A stretch of DNA of 10,447 bases from UBA2450 sp045132035. GTDB lineage: Bacteria > Bacillota_I > Bacilli_A > RFN20 > CAG-826. The translations under genes were made by a program, and so were the position numbers. Positions 1 to 6,883 of this stretch are shown one piece after another. Below the pieces are notes generated by a model. It did not search any database. It saw only the letters and a program-made list of their open reading frames with translations, and was not told the DNA's origin. The DNA is taken from NCBI GenBank assembly GCA_045132035.1, contig JBGURM010000020.1, forward strand, positions 1-10,447, in the 5' to 3' direction. Numbering within the stretch: the first letter of the stretch is position 1; each line of letters begins with the position of its first letter.

Positions 1-157
1 TCATCATGACGATTAATAGAAACGGTAACATGATAGAAACGCTATATGGTTGTTCTGGAAACCATCGAGTGGCCGCAAAAGAAATAAGGAACTCTAACAA
101 TAAGTAGAGTCCCGTAAAAATTGCTAAGTCAATAATTTTATATTTTCGGAAACTCAT
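1..157 (-). CDS. Membrane protein, N-terminal fragment (possible ECF S-component-like), cut by window edge
   Basis: Only the first 52 codons are in the window; the frame is open to base 1. The ATG (157-155) overlaps the TGA of the upstream ATPase gene by four bases (ATGA). It is preceded by AAAGGA about 8 nt upstream, so the start is well supported and translation is probably coupled. The peptide begins MSFRKYKIID, then a hydrophobic span at about residues 11-30, a short loop with RWFPEQPY, and a second hydrophobic span from about residue 41 that continues past the edge. The basic N-terminus followed by KYKIIDL and a membrane helix reminds me of the MPN527-type putative ECF transporter S-components of Mollicutes and related Bacilli. 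That is recall of a family style, not a search result. It could equally be an unrelated integral membrane protein. That it is a real gene is fairly sure; the family is tentative. Confidence 0.68.
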   Translation of the reverse strand, partial: MSFRKYKIIDLAIFTGLYLLLEFLISFAATRWFPEQPYSVSIMLPFLLIVMM

Positions 158-1239
158 TCGCCTTTTCCTTTAAGAACGAATTCGGTTTCGCTATCGAATA
201 GGTACACTTTATCATATGGGATGTAGAAGTCGAATTCTTCATCCATACTTGGTGCTTCGTGTGGATCGAGTTTTAAGATTACTGTGTTATCTCCAAATTG
301 TGTATACACATTAGTGGAATCGCCTAACATTTCTGTTAATGTAGCAAGTCCATGTAATTTGATGGAATTTTTATCTTCTTTAACACGTGCATCTTCTGGT
401 CTAAAACCGAACACTAATTCTTTGCAATTTGAATAATCGTATTTAGTTGACTTAATATTTAACTTATTGCCGTCCGCTAAAACGATTTCATCGCCTTCGA
501 CTTTTCCTTTAAGGAAGTTCATTGGTGGCTCACCAATAAATCCAGCGACGAAGACATTGACTGGATTAAAATATAATTCTTCTGGAGTTCCGACTTGTTG
601 AATGTATCCGTCTTTCATAACAACGATACGATCCGCCATAGTCATCGCTTCAGTTTGGTCATGGGTAACATAAATTGTTGTGGCTTTTGAGAGTTTATGA
701 ATTTGAATAATTTCACTTCTCATTGTCACTCTTTGTTTTGCGTCTAAGTTTGATAATGGTTCGTCCATAAGGAAGATATCAACTTGACGAATAATTGCTC
801 TACCAACAGCGACTCTTTGTCTTTGACCACCAGAAAGGGCTCTTGGTTTTCTATCTAAATAAGGAGTTAATCCTAAAATATCTGCAGTTTTTAAAACCTT
901 TTGTTCGATAACATCCGCGTCAACTCCACGAAGAGTTAAGCCAAAGGCTAAGTTATCATAAACTGAAAGGTGAGGATATAAAGCATAGCTTTGGAAGACC
1001 ATGGCGATTCCTCTTTGAATAGGAGTCTTCTCATTTGCTCTAACTCCATTGATTAAGAAATCACCTTTAGAAATTTCTTCTAAGCCTGCAATCATACGAA
1101 GAGTTGTGGACTTACCACATCCAGATGGACCAACGAAAACGATGAATTCACCATTTTTGATTTCAAGATTAAAATTATGAACGGCGTGGAATCCATTCGG
1201 ATAAATCTTGTTAATATCTTTTAATACTAAGTCCGACAT
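154..1239 (-). CDS. CUT1-type sugar ABC transporter ATP-binding protein (MsmX/MalK/UgpC family), copy 2
   Basis: Cytoplasmic ATPase of 361 aa that should energise a carbohydrate importer. All nucleotide-binding motifs are present: Walker A GPSGCGKST (37-45), Q-loop Q83, signature LSGGQ (135-139), Walker B with catalytic E160 (IFLMDE), D-loop SNLD (163-166) and switch H193. A C-terminal TOBE/MOP-like regulatory region from about 240, with FGFRPEDARV near 275-285, is typical of the MalK/MsmX group. Length is usual for the family. Start: ATG with AAAGGAGAG upstream, 12 bp after the preceding gene. It is the second MsmX-like ATPase in the window. Its motif positions coincide residue for residue with those of the other copy (2476-3540), so the two are tandem paralogues; the TOBE regions differ much more. 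It ends in a 4-base overlap with the next membrane protein gene. Function as a sugar ATPase is sure; which permease it serves is inferred from linkage. Confidence 0.95.
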   Translation of the reverse strand: MSDLVLKDINKIYPNGFHAVHNFNLEIKNGEFIVFVGPSGCGKSTTLRMIAGLEEISKGDFLINGVRANEKTPIQRGIAMVFQSYALYPHLSVYDNLAFGLTLRGVDADVIEQKVLKTADILGLTPYLDRKPRALSGGQRQRVAVGRAIIRQVDIFLMDEPLSNLDAKQRVTMRSEIIQIHKLSKATTIYVTHDQTEAMTMADRIVVMKDGYIQQVGTPEELYFNPVNVFVAGFIGEPPMNFLKGKVEGDEIVLADGNKLNIKSTKYDYSNCKELVFGFRPEDARVKEDKNSIKLHGLATLTEMLGDSTNVYTQFGDNTVILKLDPHEAPSMDEEFDFYIPYDKVYLFDSETEFVLKGKGE

Positions 1240-1251
1240 AATTTCTCTCCT

Positions 1252-1905
1252 TTACATGTATTCTTCTTCGTATTTATTACGATTGATAATCTTTTTAATG
1301 ATAAACACTACGAGGTTTCTAAGCCACACTACTATGAGGTCATAAACGACATAGAAGACTCCAAATAGGAGTGGCTCAACACCAAGAGGTACTGAGGTTG
1401 GGTCTAACCCTTGAGTGTTAATGACGATGATATTGATTAAGTCATATGTTTTCACTACCGCGTATAAGAGGAGAAAACTATATGCTATATCAAGGAAGAT
1501 TGTCCACCACTTTCTCCATGGGAAGACGATCCAAATATCATATTCTTGTCTACTTGATTCTAAGAATCTGAGGAAGTTATTTGTTAAGTAATTGGTAATT
1601 ACTCCTAGACCAAAGGCGAAGACAAATAGTAACGCGAGTTGATCATGAATAACTGAACCTAGTCCCCATAGAAAGAAGAAACAAGAGGCTCCAGCAAACC
1701 ACCATTTAACAATGATTGCTTTGATGAAGGTAGGGATTCTTTGAAGTTTACCACTTTTATATTGATTAACTTCACTGTCGTCGACTTTTTGTGCCTTTCC
1801 CTTACTGGCGTCGACCAATCTATCAACAGCGCTAGTATTGATTTTGTAATTGTCTTTATCAGAATCTTTATTAACGCGTCGAGGATATCTTTTAGGCTTG
1901 GCCAT
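1252..1905 (-). CDS. Uncharacterised 4-TM membrane protein (217 aa) with basic N-terminal tail
   Basis: I do not recognise the family. The first ~58 residues are hydrophilic and strongly charged (KPKRYPRR at the start, then mixed K/D), as for a cytoplasmic tail. Four hydrophobic segments follow at about 62-84, 86-106, 134-160 and 176-204, and the C-terminus is charged (KKIINRNKYEEEYM). Aromatic-rich patches stand out: KWWFAG, CFFFLWG and WIVFPWRKWW. No catalytic motif is seen. The gene starts 3 bp after the stop of the 185-aa gene (TAA TTT ATG) with only a weak purine-rich site, suggesting translational coupling. It ends 12 bp before the second MsmX-like ATPase. The position, wedged between membrane protein and ATPase genes, suggests a part in membrane transport, but no function is shown by the sequence. 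Clean reading through four helices and operon spacing make it a real gene. Confidence 0.85.
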   Translation of the reverse strand: MAKPKRYPRRVNKDSDKDNYKINTSAVDRLVDASKGKAQKVDDSEVNQYKSGKLQRIPTFIKAIIVKWWFAGASCFFFLWGLGSVIHDQLALLFVFAFGLGVITNYLTNNFLRFLESSRQEYDIWIVFPWRKWWTIFLDIAYSFLLLYAVVKTYDLINIIVINTQGLDPTSVPLGVEPLLFGVFYVVYDLIVVWLRNLVVFIIKKIINRNKYEEEYM

Positions 1906-1908
1906 AAA

Positions 1909-2466
1909 TTAATTTTCGTCTTCAAGCTCGATTTTCTTCATATCTTCGTTTTCGCCTAAATCAACGGAGGTATCGATCTTGTTTAATAATTTTCTAATTA
2001 CTGGCACTAAGACGAATAATAGAATGGTAATAGCAACTAAAATAATGTGAACGATAATGACAACTTTCGCACTATTAATAGCAGCTAATGCAGCAGCGGT
2101 ATATGTATTTTCTCTTAAACCTTCTTGGATTTTGATGAAATACCAAATATCCGCACCAATTAGAACAACTTCCATGACATACATTAAAATGACCATGAGA
2201 ATTTTTGGTTTAGCTCTTACTGGGAAAGCATTAAGTGAAGAGACAAATCCTAAAACAGAAAGAAGCATGACCACGAATGAACATAATCCCATTGGTGTCT
2301 TATTAACGTATGCGGTGGTATTAGAAATGGTTGAAAGAGAAAAAGCGTAGACAATAAAGGCCACAATTAAGACAAATTGTGGAATCTTTGTTGTTCTCTT
2401 CTTTAAGGAAACGATGAATTTCCTGAAGAATTCTTTAATACCTTTCTTTTGTTTTACTTCTTGCAT
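1909..2466 (-). CDS. Uncharacterised 4-TM membrane protein (185 aa) with acidic C-terminal tail
   Basis: Not a family I can name. The N-terminus is very basic (residues 1-27, many K/R), then hydrophobic segments lie at about 29-50, 58-80, 88-112 and 132-158, with a short basic loop (FPVRAKPK) between helices 2 and 3. The tail (165-185) is acidic, with DLGENED and the terminal ELEDEN. By the positive-inside rule both ends should be cytoplasmic, with the longest external loop between helices 3 and 4. Start ATG has AGAAGG upstream, 9 bp after the stop of the first MsmX-like ATPase gene. The 217-aa gene follows after 3 bp. The layout resembles the 160-aa protein at 3549-4031: both have a charged N-tail, then K-(I/V)-P entering helix 1, then a basic 2-3 loop. 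Distant paralogy is therefore possible. The operon position suggests an accessory membrane subunit, by inference only. Confidence 0.85.
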   Translation of the reverse strand: MQEVKQKKGIKEFFRKFIVSLKKRTTKIPQFVLIVAFIVYAFSLSTISNTTAYVNKTPMGLCSFVVMLLSVLGFVSSLNAFPVRAKPKILMVILMYVMEVVLIGADIWYFIKIQEGLRENTYTAAALAAINSAKVVIIVHIILVAITILLFVLVPVIRKLLNKIDTSVDLGENEDMKKIELEDEN

Positions 2467-2475
2467 AATTACCTT

Positions 2476-3540
2476 CTATTCAATTGCGTTTGTGGACTCT
2501 CTATCAAATAAGTGAGTCTTGTTTTCGTCGAATCCGACTTTAATAACATCACCACTCTTATATTTCTTCCATCCTCTTAATTTAGCACAGACATGCTTTC
2601 CAAAGAGTTTTCCGTGTGTGAGAGTGAAGTGACCAGTATTTTCATTAATTGTGACTTCTAATTCGAATTTACCATCTAAGATGATATCTTCTGGTCTAAC
2701 TCCAAGAACCATCTCGTCTTTTTCATTCTTATCAGCGATAGCTTTTAATCTAGCTGGAAGATTAACCTTAGTACCTTCTAAGTAATATTCTCCATCTTTT
2801 CTATCGAGGTTGAATAAGTTCATTGGTGGTAAACCAATAAATGAAGCGACAAAGATATTTTTTGGATGGTCGTATAATTCTAATGGTGTTCCGATTTGTT
2901 GGACATAACCCATAGACATACAGACGATACGATCAGCAAGAGTTAAGGCCTCAATTTGATCGTGAGTAACATAAATCATTGTGGTTCCTAAACGTTTGTG
3001 GAGTAATTTAACTTCTCTACGAGTGGAACTTCTAAGTTTCGCGTCTAAGTTTGATAATGGTTCATCGAATAAGAAGACTTTTGGATTTCTAACAATCGCA
3101 CGACCCATCGCCACTCTTTGACGTTGACCACCAGATAATTGGTTAGGTTTTTTATTTAATTGTTCAGTTAACCCTAAGATTTCAGCTGCCGCCATAACCT
3201 TTTGGTGAATAACATATTTATCTTCTTTAGCTAAGACAAGGGAGAACGCCATGTTCTCATAAATTGTCATATGTGGATATAAGGCATAGTTTTGGAAAAC
3301 CATTGCGATATCTCTATTTTTAGGAGGAACTCTAGTGACATCTTTGCCGTCGATAATTAAATGACCATTAGTAATATCTTCTAATCCTGCAACCATTCTT
3401 AAAGTTGTGGATTTACCACATCCAGAAGGACCGACTAAAACAATAAGCTCACCATCATTGATGTCTAAATTGAAATCAAAGACAGCTTGGACATTGTTGT
3501 CATAAATTTTATCGATGTGTTGCAAAGATACTGTCGCCAT
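2476..3540 (-). CDS. CUT1-type sugar ABC transporter ATP-binding protein (MsmX/MalK/UgpC family), copy 1
   Basis: Cytoplasmic ATPase of 354 aa for carbohydrate import. Walker A GPSGCGKST (37-45), Q-loop Q83 (VFQNYALYPH), signature LSGGQ (135-139), Walker B VFLFDE with E160, D-loop SNLD (163-166) and H193 are all intact, so it should hydrolyse ATP. The C-terminal part from about 240 is a TOBE-type regulatory domain with LGVRPEDI, the mark of the MalK/UgpC/MsmX group. Start ATG is preceded by AAGGAG at good spacing, 8 bp after the 160-aa gene. In Bacillus subtilis one MsmX protein serves several CUT1 importers, whereas here the gene is linked to an importer and is followed by a second copy. A 23-bp DNA stretch encoding the D-loop region (3041-3063) is identical in the other copy (740-762), reflecting strong conservation or shared recent ancestry. 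Function is sure; the division of labour between copies is unknown. Confidence 0.95.
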   Translation of the reverse strand: MATVSLQHIDKIYDNNVQAVFDFNLDINDGELIVLVGPSGCGKSTTLRMVAGLEDITNGHLIIDGKDVTRVPPKNRDIAMVFQNYALYPHMTIYENMAFSLVLAKEDKYVIHQKVMAAAEILGLTEQLNKKPNQLSGGQRQRVAMGRAIVRNPKVFLFDEPLSNLDAKLRSSTRREVKLLHKRLGTTMIYVTHDQIEALTLADRIVCMSMGYVQQIGTPLELYDHPKNIFVASFIGLPPMNLFNLDRKDGEYYLEGTKVNLPARLKAIADKNEKDEMVLGVRPEDIILDGKFELEVTINENTGHFTLTHGKLFGKHVCAKLRGWKKYKSGDVIKVGFDENKTHLFDRESTNAIE

Positions 3541-3548
3541 ATTACTCC

Positions 3549-4031
3549 TTACTTTTTATTTTCTTTTTCTTTTAATGAATTGTTTAAAATTGTTGAATTA
3601 CGAATGCTAATGATACCACCAGCGATTAATAAGCCCGCTGCTGCTGCTAAATAAATAACAACACGAATAAATTGTGCGGTAGCCATAACTGGTTCGTTTG
3701 TTGTACCTTCAATTGAAGTAATACCTTGAAGTGGGAAAACAAAGATTCTTGAAATCTCAATTGCACCAAGAACGATCATTGTAATTCCAAAGGCTTTCTT
3801 ATATGCTTTAACACCTTCTGAACAAAGGAATGTGGCAAGCATAAAGAGAAGATTAACGATAACTGACACACCAATCATGTGTGTGTAGTAATAACTAACA
3901 TTTGTCTTATAAATTGAAACAAAGAAAAGCACGTTAGCGAGAATTGCTAAGAGGGCAAGCCAAGAAGGGACCTTGTCTTTGACATAGGCCATTCTTTCAA
4001 TTTTAACGACGTTTCTTTCTTCTTTAGTCAT
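3549..4031 (-). CDS. Uncharacterised 4-TM membrane protein (160 aa)
   Basis: No family recognised. A charged N-terminal stretch (1-20) leads through KVPSW into helix 1 (about 22-41). Further hydrophobic segments lie at about 52-70, 80-100 and 121-143, and the tail is very basic and polar (SLKEKENKK). The loop between helices 2 and 3 is short and basic (EGVKAYKK), so the ends are probably cytoplasmic and the Thr/Glu-containing loop at 101-118 external. Helix 4 is rich in Ala and Gly (AAAAGLLIAGG), as in close helix packing. The ATG lies inside the end of the 189-aa gene (8-base overlap) and has AGGAG upstream within that gene, which points to coupled translation. The first MsmX-like ATPase follows after 8 bp. 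A partner role with its neighbours is inferred from this packing only. Confidence 0.85.
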   Translation of the reverse strand: MTKEERNVVKIERMAYVKDKVPSWLALLAILANVLFFVSIYKTNVSYYYTHMIGVSVIVNLLFMLATFLCSEGVKAYKKAFGITMIVLGAIEISRIFVFPLQGITSIEGTTNEPVMATAQFIRVVIYLAAAAGLLIAGGIISIRNSTILNNSLKEKENKK

Positions 4032-4593
4032 TTTGTGCTCCTAAAGTTAAAATTTGTTTTTCTTGTTTCATGATCTTAATCTTCCAAACAAGATTGAAGG
4101 CAATTAAACCAACCATAACTAAAGCTAAGATTGATAAAACAATACCCATATCAAGGAAGAATGTAGATTCACTATATTTGAATTGGAATAAATCAGCGGT
4201 TTCTTTATAAGTTGCAAAATCAACTTCATTAAGGAAACGGTTTTTATAAGTGATTGAATTGATTAATGTGTAGATTGAATAGAACACAAAGAATCCAGCT
4301 TGAGCACCAATAGAGATGTAATTATCAAGATAATAAAGTCTTCTTGTGTTTGTAGCAAAGATATATGGTAATACACATGTAAGAACCATGACGATAGAGA
4401 ATATAACTGCTAAACGGTTATAATCTTGGATCTCATGGAATAAGTTAATTCCATCAAAATAACTAACCGCACTACAGAGATATAAGCCATAGAAATCTGT
4501 TGAAATACCAAGTGAAAAAACAAAACATACGGCTGCGAAGATGAGCAGTACAAGTGTTAATATCTTTTGAAATTTCATTTGAGATTTAAACAT
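4024..4593 (-). CDS. Uncharacterised 4-TM membrane protein (189 aa)
   Basis: No family recognised. A short basic N-terminus (KSQMKFQK) precedes helix 1 at about 11-31. More helices lie at about 61-80, 92-113 and 146-168, and a basic C-terminal stretch (KIKIMKQEKQ) follows. Two polar loops (about 32-60 and 114-145) are rich in Tyr, Asp, Glu and Asn and should face outside. The loop between helices 2 and 3 contains NTRRLYYLDNY and should be inside. This larger external surface makes it the one of the four small membrane proteins most likely to touch the binding protein or substrate, which is speculation. It is the first gene after the lipoprotein gene, separated by 91 bp that contain a strong hairpin. 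Its ribosome site is weak (AGAAGA, 6-7 nt from the ATG). The next gene overlaps its end by 8 bases. Confidence 0.85.
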   Translation of the reverse strand: MFKSQMKFQKILTLVLLIFAAVCFVFSLGISTDFYGLYLCSAVSYFDGINLFHEIQDYNRLAVIFSIVMVLTCVLPYIFATNTRRLYYLDNYISIGAQAGFFVFYSIYTLINSITYKNRFLNEVDFATYKETADLFQFKYSESTFFLDMGIVLSILALVMVGLIAFNLVWKIKIMKQEKQILTLGAQND

Positions 4594-4621
4594 TTTGATC
4601 TTCTTTCTTTTTAACAGTTAT

Positions 4622-4656
4622 ATTCACCCCCACACCATCACGATGTGAGGGTGAAT
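4622..4656 (-). promoter_or_regulatory. Intergenic RNA hairpin after the binding-protein gene (stability/processing element)
   Basis: In the minus-strand transcript AUUCACCCUCACA (4656-4644) pairs over its whole 13 bp with UGUGGGGGUGAAU (4634-4622), with one U-G wobble and a 9-nt loop that can pair a little further. It starts 28 nt after the lipoprotein stop. No U-run follows on the minus strand (AUAACUGUUAAAAAG comes next), so it is not a standard intrinsic terminator. A stem at this place fits the known pattern in which the binding-protein part of a polycistronic mRNA is protected from 3' decay and so made in excess over the membrane genes. The structure is seen directly; its role is inferred. 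Confidence 0.7.
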
Positions 4657-4684
4657 GAATTTTTAATTACTCAATTCTAATGAA

Positions 4685-6856
4685 TTAGAGAGTTTGGTAG
4701 AAATCGTACAATGTCTTCCATTGTGCGTTTCTAACGCCAAGGTAAGCAGAGCCTTTCCAATCATTGGAAACGAAGGATGCAAATGCTTCAGCGGTTGTTG
4801 GTCCAATGGCGGTGTCGCCACCACTCTTGGCATAACCACCTTTAATGATTTGATAGAAAACGTTCTTTGTGTTTTTGGCAGCCTTGAAGTTGTCTGTTAA
4901 ATCAGTGTAGGAATTTAATAATGAGGTTTGAGCTGCAGTAGCTGGTAAGGTGGTTGGAACAGATGTGTACCACATATTAGCGGTGTTAACTGCTAATTCT
5001 GGGTGCTTAATGATTCCTTTACCGATAGCCATTGCTAAGACGGCTGAACCTTTTTGTCCGGTTTCGGATGTGCATTGATATTCAAATGCTTGTGATTTTG
5101 GGAATCCGTTTAATGTGGATCCTAAATATCTTCTTGCAAAGTTGGTGTAGTTACCGTTTGCAAATTTGACTAAATCAGTTTTACAACCATCAGAGATGAT
5201 TGGCATTTCTTGACCGTTGAAATTGAATGTTTCATATTTGTCAGCAACTTGTGACCACTTTGTAATTGTCTTTGTATTATCCCAGCCTTTCTTGACTTTA
5301 ATGAATGAATCTGGGCCGTAGGACATTGTGATTTGACCTTGGATGGAGAATGCGAAGTCAATGAGTGTTAAGGCAGCATTGAGTTTATCTTGGTTACCAC
5401 CAACACCAGCAGCAGAGATTGCCCAACCATCAGTTTTGACAGATCTCCAGGATTCGGTGAATCTCATGTATTTTTCACTACCATCATTCCATCTTGCGAC
5501 TGGAACCATAACGGCGACATATTCTCTACCTGATTGGGCAAATGTTTTGTCATCGTATTTGATTGTATCGTTATAAATTGTTTGTGTTTGGTTATAGTCA
5601 TAAGACATTAAACCAGCATCTTTTTGTAAGTAAGCGTTACTAGCAGCTGTACCATCGATATTTAATAAACCTTCTGTAACGATAGCGTTCATTCTTTCGA
5701 CAGCTCTATAAGCTTCTGCATCACAACGTGCGTCGTAGAGTTTACCATCTTCTTTGAAATAGAGGAAATCACTTCTGGATTCCATTCCTCTAACACCGAA
5801 TAAGGAGCCTGCGAATCTGAACATATCAACATCACGTTGCATGTTATTTGTTTCACGGGAGAATAATGGCACTAATGGATCGCCATCAGCGTTGTTTAAT
5901 TGAGCGTGGGCAATTCTGAATAATGCGACCATTTCATCAGCATCCCATGCTGCATCATAACCTAAGAATAAGTCACTTAATTTTTCATAGTAATTATTAT
6001 AGGTTTTTTGAATGTACTCTTTGAACATTGCAAGAGCTTCATTACCGGTTAAATTGGTTTTTTCATTCATCTTTTGAATGATGTTTCCATATGCGGAATA
6101 ATCTTTTGTGAGGATGACTTTTGTGCCATCTTTTTGAACTGCTTCGACATCAACCTTACCACTTGTTGGCATATATGGAGTGTAGTTTTTGGTAGAGATT
6201 TGACGGTTAGCAAATGTTTCATTGTTACTGTCTAATAATTTTCTAACCAAGTCTGCTCTCATTAATGGCATTCTTTCGATATCATCAACACCATCGAAAT
6301 ATGGTGAGAAGTAGATAGCGCCAGATTGTCCACTTTGCTTTGCACCAGTAATGGATAAACGAGCAATTGGGTTTTGTTCAAGGTAATACTTGAAGGCTGG
6401 CATCTTGTCTAAGTAAAGGCTAAGGTCGATGACTTTACCTTGTGCACCAGCAGCTGTTAATTTGGCTGAGGAGCCAGCGACGATGTCGACTTCTGAGAGT
6501 TTGTTTTCCCAAACTCCCCATTCTTTTTCAGCAGAGCCTGCGCCTGTGAATTTGTCTTTGAAGTCAATTTTGAGCTGATCTTTTAAGTATTTCCATGTTG
6601 GTTTGAGATCGTTTGTGTGGTATGTGGTACCATCAGATAATGTTAATCCATCACCAACGATAGAAGCATCTTGGAAAGAAATAGCTTCATTTGTTTTTTG
6701 ATATCCACCAGCAACTCTTAATTCTGTACCTTCTTTATAATCAAGTGAGCCAGGGACGATTTCTGGTTCGGAACTTCCTCCGCCACCACCACATCCAACG
6801 AGCGCTAATAACGCTGCTGCAGCGAAGCTAAGAAATCCGAAAGTTTTTTTCTGCAT
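4685..6856 (-). CDS. Extracellular solute-binding lipoprotein of an Lpl/YtcQ-like CUT1 carbohydrate importer
   Basis: A 723-aa lipoprotein expected to sit on the outer face of the membrane and deliver a sugar or oligosaccharide to the permeases. Residues 1-22 form a lipoprotein signal: MQKK, a hydrophobic Ala/Leu stretch, then lipobox LVGC with acylated C22. A flexible Gly/Ser linker follows (GGGGGSS). Family-like stretches include VIDLSLYLDKMPAFKYYLE (143-160), the FDGVDDIERMPLMR region (187-200), the DMFRFAGSLFGVRG region (344-357), and the WAISAAG and IDFAFSIQGQ stretches (478-507). These resemble LplA/YtcQ-type family 1 binding proteins. At 723 aa it is clearly longer than the usual 420-550. 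The extra length seems spread through residues 210-300 and the C-terminal 200, and suggests a large ligand. Start ATG has AAAGGAG upstream, 27 bp after the permease gene. Class is sure; ligand unknown. Confidence 0.93.
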   Translation of the reverse strand: MQKKTFGFLSFAAAALLALVGCGGGGGSSEPEIVPGSLDYKEGTELRVAGGYQKTNEAISFQDASIVGDGLTLSDGTTYHTNDLKPTWKYLKDQLKIDFKDKFTGAGSAEKEWGVWENKLSEVDIVAGSSAKLTAAGAQGKVIDLSLYLDKMPAFKYYLEQNPIARLSITGAKQSGQSGAIYFSPYFDGVDDIERMPLMRADLVRKLLDSNNETFANRQISTKNYTPYMPTSGKVDVEAVQKDGTKVILTKDYSAYGNIIQKMNEKTNLTGNEALAMFKEYIQKTYNNYYEKLSDLFLGYDAAWDADEMVALFRIAHAQLNNADGDPLVPLFSRETNNMQRDVDMFRFAGSLFGVRGMESRSDFLYFKEDGKLYDARCDAEAYRAVERMNAIVTEGLLNIDGTAASNAYLQKDAGLMSYDYNQTQTIYNDTIKYDDKTFAQSGREYVAVMVPVARWNDGSEKYMRFTESWRSVKTDGWAISAAGVGGNQDKLNAALTLIDFAFSIQGQITMSYGPDSFIKVKKGWDNTKTITKWSQVADKYETFNFNGQEMPIISDGCKTDLVKFANGNYTNFARRYLGSTLNGFPKSQAFEYQCTSETGQKGSAVLAMAIGKGIIKHPELAVNTANMWYTSVPTTLPATAAQTSLLNSYTDLTDNFKAAKNTKNVFYQIIKGGYAKSGGDTAIGPTTAEAFASFVSNDWKGSAYLGVRNAQWKTLYDFYQTL

Positions 6857-6883
6857 AAATAACTCCTTTCAGAAAAATTATAT

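Noticed and set aside
299..310. Perfect palindrome TGTGTATACACA, similar to the 8916-8925 site
   Set aside because: It lies deep inside the ATPase coding region, encoding ordinary residues, with no promoter near; probably chance.
1741..1959. Open frame on the + strand, one of several of 60-100 codons on both strands
   Set aside because: They lie opposite or across well-supported minus-strand genes, have no ribosome sites of note and give low-complexity or family-less peptides.
4231..4246. cre-like stretch (GGAAACGGTTTTTA)
   Set aside because: It fits the catabolite-responsive consensus poorly and is inside a coding region far from any promoter.
4622..4661. Hairpin plus ATTTTT read as a + strand intrinsic terminator
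   Set aside because: No + strand gene exists in the window that it could end, and the T-run is short and interrupted.
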